Shown here: positions 23,335 through 28,368 of the stretch, piece by piece | How the letters are laid out: every line of letters begins with the position of its first letter | Position numbering within the stretch: the stretch's first letter is position 1 | Assembly (NCBI GenBank): GCA_964641695.1 | Contig: CAZXKG010000024.1 | Location: 1 to 28,368, forward strand | DNA: 28,368 bases | Direction of reading: 5' to 3' | Source of the DNA: RHKX01 sp964641695 | GTDB lineage: Bacteria > Actinomycetota > Thermoleophilia > Solirubrobacterales > 70-9 | The notes under the pieces: generated by a model | Database searches by the model: none | What the model was told of the DNA's origin: nothing | The model's input: only the letters and a program-made list of their open reading frames with translations | Translations under genes and position numbers: made by a program

Positions 23335-24714
23335 ATGGCCGACAAGCTGCCTACCGGTCGCCTCGGGCGACTGGCGAGGGTTGGAGCCGCCGCTGCCGGG
23401 CAGGCGGTCAAGCAGGCCGGTACTTCGACGGCCAACCTCGGTCGCTCCGAGGAGAAGGCCGCAGCCGCGTCGGAGAAGCGGCAGATGGAGGCCGCCGAGC
23501 AGATCGTCACCGTGCTCGGGGGGATGAAGGGCGCGGCGATGAAGGTCGGCCAGGTCCTCTCCTTCGTCGACGTCGGCATGGTCCCGCCGGAGCGGCGCGA
23601 GCAGTTCCAGGAGAAGCTGGCGGCGCTGCGCAACGCCGCCCCCGCGGTCAGCTTCGAGCAGATGAAGAAGGTGATCGAGGAGGAGCTCGGCGAGCCGATC
23701 AGCAGCGTCTTCAGCGAGTTCGACCCCGAGCCGATCGCCGCCGCTTCGATCGGCCAGGTCTACCGGGCGTCGCTGCCCGACGGACGTGATGTCGCCGTCA
23801 AGGTCCAGTACCCGGGCATCAACGACGCGGTCCGGGCGGACATGAAGAACCTCGGGGTGCTGCTGCGGATCGCGAAGACGGTCACCCCCTCGATGGACAC
23901 CAAGGCGGTCGGGGACGAGATCCGCGAGCGGATCGTCGACGAGCTCGACTACGAGCTCGAGGCCACCAACCAGCGGACCATGGCCCGGCTTTACGACGAG
24001 CACCCGTTCATCGAGATCCCCAAGGTCGTCTCCTCGCTCTGCCGCGAGCGGATCATCGTCAGCGAGTACGTCACAGGGGACGATTTCGAGGCCGTCCAGG
24101 CCGACGACCAGGCCGAGCGCGACCGGGTTGGGGAGATCGTCTTCCGCTTCTACTTCGGCTCGATGTACCGGCACAACCGCTTCTCCGGCGACCCCCACCC
24201 CGGCAACATGATCCGGCTGAAGGACGGCAAGGTCGCCTTCCTCGACTTCGGCTTGTTCAAGACGATCTCGCCGGAGGTCGCGGGACTGGAGCTCGCCTGC
24301 TCCCGCGCCGTGGTCGCCGGCGACGAGGAGGAGCTCTACCGCTTGATGAGCGACGCCGGCTTCGTCGCCAACGCCAAGCGCGCCGACGCCCAGGAGGTCT
24401 TCGACTTCGTCAAGGACGGCATCTGGTGGTACACCACCGACGAGGAGATCAAGATCACCCAGGAGATGGTCACGAGAACCTTCATCCAGACCAGCGACGT
24501 CCGCTCGACGCACTTCAACGCCGCCCGTCACCAGGACATCGTCCCCGAGCACCTGATGGGGAGGCGACTCGAGCTCCTCACCCTGGCCGTGATCGGCAAC
24601 CTCGAATCGGAGGCCAACTGGCACCGGATCGCGCGGGAGTGGATGTACGGCGACGACCCCGTCACCGAGCTCGGCAAGGCCGAGGCGGAGTACCTGGCCT
24701 CGCGCCTCGGCTGA
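23335..24714 (+). CDS. ABC1/ADCK/UbiB-family atypical kinase
   Basis: 459 residues. Family hallmarks in order: KxGQ motif (Lys70-Val-Gly-Gln73), the Ala-rich nucleotide loop AAASIGQ (135-141) replacing the Gly-rich loop of normal kinases, VAVK (Lys156), SGDPHPGN with catalytic Asp286 and Asn291, and DFG (304-306). Members are ATPases or kinases needed for quinone and lipid metabolism in membranes (UbiB, COQ8). This copy lacks the C-terminal membrane helices of UbiB, so it resembles the shorter actinobacterial type. The ATG follows a G-rich ribosome site and is 13 bp after the enoyl-CoA hydratase gene, suggesting co-transcription. A role in isoprenoid quinone or lipid handling is inferred from the family. 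Confidence 0.93.
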   Translation: MADKLPTGRLGRLARVGAAAAGQAVKQAGTSTANLGRSEEKAAAASEKRQMEAAEQIVTVLGGMKGAAMKVGQVLSFVDVGMVPPERREQFQEKLAALRNAAPAVSFEQMKKVIEEELGEPISSVFSEFDPEPIAAASIGQVYRASLPDGRDVAVKVQYPGINDAVRADMKNLGVLLRIAKTVTPSMDTKAVGDEIRERIVDELDYELEATNQRTMARLYDEHPFIEIPKVVSSLCRERIIVSEYVTGDDFEAVQADDQAERDRVGEIVFRFYFGSMYRHNRFSGDPHPGNMIRLKDGKVAFLDFGLFKTISPEVAGLELACSRAVVAGDEEELYRLMSDAGFVANAKRADAQEVFDFVKDGIWWYTTDEEIKITQEMVTRTFIQTSDVRSTHFNAARHQDIVPEHLMGRRLELLTLAVIGNLESEANWHRIAREWMYGDDPVTELGKAEAEYLASRLG

Positions 24715-24918
24715 GTCCTGCCGCGCTCGTCCCGCCGGGCTCCGGGGGCGCGTTTGGTGTGGTCGGGGTTGTCTGGGTCGAGAGTTTCTTGAGCTGCCCC
24801 GGCTCCCAGGGAGGGAGACTTGACCATGATCTGCTCGCTTCGAAGCTGGTCGTCACAAGTCGGGTTGTCGGCAGCGGGAGAGCGATCAGGGCAGCTGCTT
24901 AAGCGCCGGCCCGGAACC

Positions 24919-25389
24919 TCAGTCTTCAGGAAGGTTGTCCAGGTCCAGCCGGTCCTGTGGGCGGCCGTTCGCCGCCTTCATGGCACGGAGTTGGGCAAGC
25001 GAGCAGATCCGCAGCCGTGTTCCTTGCACCTCTGCGTCGATGGCTGACTCCGCGAGCTCCTCGTACGAGGGCAGCCCGGGGCCCTGCTGCACGATGTCGA
25101 GTCCGCCGCCCGGCGTATCGGTCGTGAGATTCCCTCCCTGCGCCAAGATGGCTTGATCGGTTGCCACGTTGTAGAGCCGCCCTTCAGCGGTCGGAAGCGT
25201 GGCGCGAGCCTTGGCCAACGCCAGGCTCAGCCGCTCCAAGTTCGTTCGTTCAGGGTTGGGGACGATGTCCAGATCCTCCGTGCCGCGGATGAACCCGTGA
25301 GCCGCGACCGCGACGCCTCCAATGACGACGAACTCGACCTCGGATGCAGCCAGCGACTCCAGCAGCGTGGGAAGGTCGAACTCGCTCAT
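24919..25389 (-). CDS. Nucleotidyltransferase-fold protein (AbiEii/MNT-like)
   Basis: 156 residues. The N-terminus EFVVIGGVAVAAHGFIRGTEDLDIV (19-43) carries the polymerase-beta-type signature: the GG loop (24-25), then T/E-D39-x-D41 metal-binding aspartates. RLDLDNLPED ends the protein. This pattern occurs in minimal nucleotidyltransferases and AbiEii-type toxins that modify tRNA or partner proteins, and in many uncharacterised operonic pairs. The start overlaps the stop of a 57-residue gene (ATGA), which is the usual layout of a two-component module. Codon usage and GC look a little less biased than in the neighbours, consistent with an acquired module. Toxin function is plausible but not shown. 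Confidence 0.8.
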   Translation of the reverse strand: MSEFDLPTLLESLAASEVEFVVIGGVAVAAHGFIRGTEDLDIVPNPERTNLERLSLALAKARATLPTAEGRLYNVATDQAILAQGGNLTTDTPGGGLDIVQQGPGLPSYEELAESAIDAEVQGTRLRICSLAQLRAMKAANGRPQDRLDLDNLPED

Positions 25390-25559
25390 CGCCTGGCGAT
25401 CCCCTTGATCTGGCTCATCTGACGACAGAGCGAGCTCAGGCGCTCCAGCCGCTCGTTCATCGTCAGCTTCAGAACGGCTTCACGGCGTCGTTGATTCGCT
25501 AACTCCTGATCGTCCAGACGGGTTTGGTCGTTGCTCTGGTTGTGGGCTGGGGAGGCCAC
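25386..25559 (-). CDS. Small partner protein of the nucleotidyltransferase (57 aa, GTG start)
   Basis: Reads from a GTG at 25557-25559, with TGAGG a few bases upstream, to a TGA overlapping the ATG of the nucleotidyltransferase gene. The product is charged and helical: an Asn/Gln/Asp-rich start, then DDQELANQRRREAVLKLTMNERLERLSSLCRQMSQIKG. The L-T-x-x-E-R-L-E-R-L-x-x-L pattern is one I associate with small proteins encoded upstream of such nucleotidyltransferases. It could be the antidote or a substrate-binding partner. It is a short gene with a non-ATG start, so it may be missed in annotation. Confidence 0.68.
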   Translation of the reverse strand: MASPAHNQSNDQTRLDDQELANQRRREAVLKLTMNERLERLSSLCRQMSQIKGIARR

Positions 25560-25596
25560 AGCCTCAGGCTAGCGGTCGCCCCGCGGGATGAGTTGG

Positions 25597-25626
25597 GCGT
25601 AACGTTGCCAGCGGAGCGTAACGTTG
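25597..25626. repeat. Tandem 11-bp repeat in the birA promoter region
   Basis: GCGTAACGTTG occurs at 25597-25607 and 25616-25626, 19 bp start to start, i.e. nearly two helical turns. Each contains the palindrome AACGTT. The second copy ends 5 bp before the birA GTG, and the pair lies between birA and the divergent nucleotidyltransferase operon. A dimeric regulator site is likely. Confidence 0.6.
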
Positions 25627-25631
25627 TCCTA

Positions 25632-26357
25632 GTGCCCGCCTTCGGACAGCCGCACCATCACTTCGAGCTGACCGACTCGACCAACGTCCGGGCCAAGGAG
25701 CTGGCTGACGCGGGCGCGCCGTCGGGGACCGTCGTCACCGCCGACGAGCAGTCGGCGGGGCGGGGACGCACAGGCCGCGCCTGGACCGCCCCTCGCGGCT
25801 CCTCGCTCCTCTACTCGGCGATCCTCCGGCCGCTGGACCTGACCCACGTGCTGCTCCCGCTCGCGGTGCCGCTTGCCGTCTGCGAGGCGTGCGAGGCGCT
25901 GGCCGGCGTGGAGTGCCGGATCAAGTGGCCCAACGACATCTGGATCGCCGAGCGCAAGCTCGCCGGGATCCTGATCGAGGCGCGTCCTCCCGAGTGGGCG
26001 GTGATCGGCGTCGGGATCAACCTCTCGATCGCCGATGACGAGTTCCCCGACGAGCTGCGGACGCCCGGGGTCTCCCTCGGCCACGGCGTCACGCCGGATC
26101 AGATGCGCGAAGCCCTGAACGGGTCGCTCGCGCGCTGGGCCGACTCGCCGCGCAGCTCGGTCCGGGCGGAGTTCACGCGCCGCGACGTCCTCCGCGACCG
26201 GGAGATCAGGTGGGAGGACGGACAGGACCGGACGCCGGCGTCCGGGATCGCATCCGGGATCGACGAGGACGGGAACCTGATCGTCGCGATGCCCGACGGC
26301 GGTACCCGGTCGCTCGGCTCAGGAGAGGTGCGGCTGCTCGGCTACGGGCGCGACTGA
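25632..26357 (+). CDS. birA: Biotin-[acetyl-CoA carboxylase] ligase
   Basis: Activates biotin to biotinyl-AMP and attaches it to the carboxyl-carrier protein of acyl-CoA carboxylases. 241 residues, the short class without the DNA-binding domain. Signatures: LTDSTN near the start, GRGRTGRAW (43-51) for the biotin/ATP loop, KWPND (98-102) and KLAGILIE with Lys109, then the small C-terminal SH3-like domain. The GTG at 25632 is chosen because the product begins at the family N-terminus. The frame is open upstream to 25524, but that part overlaps the divergent operon. No ribosome site is evident, so the mRNA may have a very short leader. The gene converges on the helicase. Confidence 0.93.
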   Translation: MPAFGQPHHHFELTDSTNVRAKELADAGAPSGTVVTADEQSAGRGRTGRAWTAPRGSSLLYSAILRPLDLTHVLLPLAVPLAVCEACEALAGVECRIKWPNDIWIAERKLAGILIEARPPEWAVIGVGINLSIADDEFPDELRTPGVSLGHGVTPDQMREALNGSLARWADSPRSSVRAEFTRRDVLRDREIRWEDGQDRTPASGIASGIDEDGNLIVAMPDGGTRSLGSGEVRLLGYGRD

Positions 26358-26369
26358 CCGCGTCAGTCG
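26351..26369. terminator. Bidirectional terminator containing both stop codons
   Basis: CGACTGA (26351-26357), loop CCGCG, TCAGTCG (26363-26369). The birA TGA is the 3' end of the left arm and the helicase TGA (read on minus) is at the inner edge of the right arm. One 7-bp stem serves both convergent genes. Confidence 0.65.
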
Positions 26370-28368
26370 TCTGAGTCCGCGGCGTCGTCGGTCACCGGCG
26401 CCGCGTCCTTGGCAGCCACCTTCGGCTTGGCCGGCGTCCGCCTCGGCTTCGCGGCAGTCGACTTCGCCTTCGTCGCGGCGCTCTTCTTGCTCGTGGCCTT
26501 GGTTGCCGCAGTCGTCCTGGCCTCAGTGGGCTTGGCCCTGGTCGTCTTTGCCTTGGTGGCTTTCGCCTTGGTGGCTTTGGCCTTCGTGCTCTTCGCCGCC
26601 TTGGCCCCGGTCGTCTCGCCGTCGGCGGCGGCCTTCGTGGCCGCTTTCGCGCGGGGCCTCCGCGCGGGCTTCTTGGCCGGCGCCTCGGCCTCGGCGTCGG
26701 AATCCCCTTCGCCGTCAGCCCCGTCTTCGCCGTCGTCCCCGCCTTCGGCGGCGGCCTCCGCCCCGTCGCCGTCGTCGTGGCCCGGCCCCTCGAAGCCGTC
26801 ATCCGCCCCCTCGTCCACGTCGTCGTCGAGCTCCTCGATCGCGCCCTCCGCGCCGTTCTCCTCGGCGACGGCGCCCTCTTCGTCCTTGTTGCGCTTGCGG
26901 TTGCGGCGGCGCTTCTTCCCGCCCTTTGGCAGGTTGCGCAGCAGCTCGCGCGCGACGGCCGACGGCTTCCGCGCCATCCGCATCCGCGCCCCGCGCAGAA
27001 CTTCCTCGGCCTCCGGGGTGTGGGCTACGGCGGCCGCGAGCAGCGCCACCGACAGCCTCCGGTCCTGACCGCGCGCCGCCTGCACCAGTCGCCTCGCGTT
27101 CTTGCCGTGGGCCCGGCCCGAGGAGTTCACGAACAGGCCCAGCAGGCGCTTCGTCTCCGGCCACCGGGCCACCGCGTACTCCTCGTGGGAGTCGCGCGTG
27201 AACTCGGCGAGGCGCCAGACCCAGGCCTGGGCCTGGTCGCGTCGGCCGATCCGCGTCTCCGCCAGCGACTGCAGCAGCACCCGGACGCCGGCGCGCCGCT
27301 GATCCCGTTGCCAGGTCCCGACCATGTCGATCGCCTCGTCGAACGCGTCCGCCTCCCGCGTCGCCGCCAGCTCGGAGAGGGCCTTGAGCTTGAGCTGCGT
27401 GGAGCGGTTGCGCTGGATGCAGGTCAGCAGGAAGCGGCGGCGCAGCTCCTTCGCCTGGTCGTGCTGGAGCATCGCCTTCGCCTTGCGCCAGGAGTTCGGT
27501 TGCACGCGCGCCCCGGCCAGCGCCGCCCAGACGTGCTGCTCGGAGTAGTCGAGCCGCTCGACCGCGGTTCGCCAGAGCTCGCGCTCCAGGACCTGCAGGC
27601 GGCGCTCCGGATCGCCGGAGACGGGGATGACCCGCTTCTCCACCCGCACCCGCCGCCCGCGCCCGCGCCGCACCGGGCCGACGACGATCGCGCCGCCGCG
27701 GTAGACGTCGCGGTCGAGCAGGCTGTGCAGGGTGATGATCGTCTCGTCGTGCCGCGTGGCGGGATGGACGAGGTCGATCACCAGCCCGGCTTCCTTGCCC
27801 GGGTTGCGCCGGGTGACACGACCGACCCGCTGCTGGTAGATCCGCCGCGAGGCGGTCGGCGCCAGGTGCATGCAGATCGTCGCGCGAGGCGAGTTCCAGC
27901 CTTCGGCGAGCAGCATCGCGTTGCAGAGCACGTCGACCTCGCCACGCTCGAATGCGGCGAGGATCTCGGCGAGCTCGCGCTTCGGCGTCTCGCCGGAGAC
28001 CGACCGTGCGTTGATGCCGAAGTCCCGCATGGCCGCGGCGACGTTGTTGGCGTGCTTGACGCCCGCCGTGTAGATCACGCCGGGGATCCGCTTGAACCGC
28101 GAGCGCCAGAGGTCGGCGATCGCGACGTTGAACGGCCCCTGGTCGAGGAGCGCGGCGAGTTCCTCCTGATCGAAGTCCTGGTCGACCTCGCCGCGCCGCA
28201 GCGGCACCTTGGCGAGCGTGCGGACGCCCGGTCCCGGGGGGATGCGGATGCAGCGCAGCGGCGCGATCACGCCGCGCCGCGCGGCCTGGGCGAGGTCGAA
28301 GCGCGAGGTCTGAGTCGGGAAGAGGTCGGCGACGTGGCGGGCGATCAGCGCGCCGGTCGCGGTCATGC
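26363..28368 (-). CDS. Superfamily 2 DNA/RNA helicase with histone-H1-like C-terminal tail (5' end beyond window)
   Basis: About 668 residues are visible; the N-terminal ATPase lobe lies past the right edge. The first codons read (G)MTATG, the remnant of motif III (TAT). Lobe 2 follows, with the motif V-like LLAEGWNSPRATI (153-165) and motif VI QQRVGRVTRRNPG. A helical region to about residue 475 is of no family I recognise. After a basic patch (KGGKKRRRNRKRNK, about 479-492) comes a Glu/Asp-rich stretch to about 555. The end is a Lys/Ala/Thr-rich tail with repeats such as KATKAKATKAKTT, resembling histone H1 or mycobacterial HupB tails. The helicase is likely of the UvrB/Res (type III restriction) branch. 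The ATG near the edge is internal, not the start. Confidence 0.88.
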   Translation of the reverse strand, partial: MTATGALIARHVADLFPTQTSRFDLAQAARRGVIAPLRCIRIPPGPGVRTLAKVPLRRGEVDQDFDQEELAALLDQGPFNVAIADLWRSRFKRIPGVIYTAGVKHANNVAAAMRDFGINARSVSGETPKRELAEILAAFERGEVDVLCNAMLLAEGWNSPRATICMHLAPTASRRIYQQRVGRVTRRNPGKEAGLVIDLVHPATRHDETIITLHSLLDRDVYRGGAIVVGPVRRGRGRRVRVEKRVIPVSGDPERRLQVLERELWRTAVERLDYSEQHVWAALAGARVQPNSWRKAKAMLQHDQAKELRRRFLLTCIQRNRSTQLKLKALSELAATREADAFDEAIDMVGTWQRDQRRAGVRVLLQSLAETRIGRRDQAQAWVWRLAEFTRDSHEEYAVARWPETKRLLGLFVNSSGRAHGKNARRLVQAARGQDRRLSVALLAAAVAHTPEAEEVLRGARMRMARKPSAVARELLRNLPKGGKKRRRNRKRNKDEEGAVAEENGAEGAIEELDDDVDEGADDGFEGPGHDDGDGAEAAAEGGDDGEDGADGEGDSDAEAEAPAKKPARRPRAKAATKAAADGETTGAKAAKSTKAKATKAKATKAKTTRAKPTEARTTAATKATSKKSAATKAKSTAAKPRRTPAKPKVAAKDAAPVTDDAADSDD

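Noticed and set aside
24820..25047. Plus-strand 75-codon frame with a fair ribosome site (GGGAGGGAG)
   Set aside because: Most of it is antisense to the nucleotidyltransferase gene and the product resembles nothing; the ribosome-site match is common in G-rich DNA.
1..28368. tRNA, rRNA, CRISPR arrays and insertion-sequence ends
   Set aside because: No cloverleaf, no rRNA-like stretch, no regularly spaced repeats and no transposase or terminal inverted repeats were found by reading both strands.

Overview
The window is GC-rich actinobacterial DNA. I infer class Thermoleophilia (Solirubrobacterales-like) from three things: the strong G/C bias at third codon positions, a secreted beta-propeller protein with a Lys/Arg-rich C-terminal domain of a kind I associate with that group, and the gene mix (Fe-S D-2-hydroxyacid dehydrogenase, TetR/P450, UbiB-like kinase). 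No rRNA, tRNA or CRISPR array was seen. Both ends cut through genes: a copper ATPase on the left and an SF2 helicase on the right.

Layout. Positions 1-2548 hold a copper-response operon (csoR-copA, minus strand) with a textbook promoter whose spacer contains the CsoR operator. Positions 2556-4191 hold a tightly overlapping three-gene membrane operon (minus): a rhomboid-family protein whose catalytic serine is replaced by alanine, a 65-residue two-helix protein, and a six-helix protein resembling the INSIG family. lipA (4213-5274) follows. Positions 5413-7517 hold a TetR-cytochrome P450 operon behind a perfect 22-bp palindrome, with a decayed second copy of the P450 C-terminus just downstream. 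Positions 7560-9800 are an accessory patch: a complete tyrosine integrase divergent from a 76-residue HTH protein, with strong hairpins and no cargo genes.

Positions 9801-14683 carry an amidase, a TetR regulator, and an esterase/acyl-CoA dehydrogenase pair with an inverted-repeat operator candidate. Positions 14777-20941 carry the secreted beta-propeller protein, then a two-gene operon encoding a benzoylformate-decarboxylase-like ThDP enzyme and a 997-residue FAD/Fe-S 2-hydroxyacid dehydrogenase. This pair could oxidise a D-2-hydroxyacid to a 2-oxoacid and decarboxylate it to an aldehyde. Positions 21248-24714 carry an M28 peptidase, an enoyl-CoA hydratase/isomerase and a UbiB/ADCK kinase in series. 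Positions 24919-25559 are a two-gene nucleotidyltransferase module, including a 57-residue GTG-start partner that is easily missed. birA (25632-26357) converges on the helicase with both stop codons built into one terminator stem.

The most unusual signals are the pseudo-rhomboid/INSIG-like operon, the nucleotidyltransferase pair, the helicase with a histone-H1-like tail, and the active-site substitutions in the decarboxylase.
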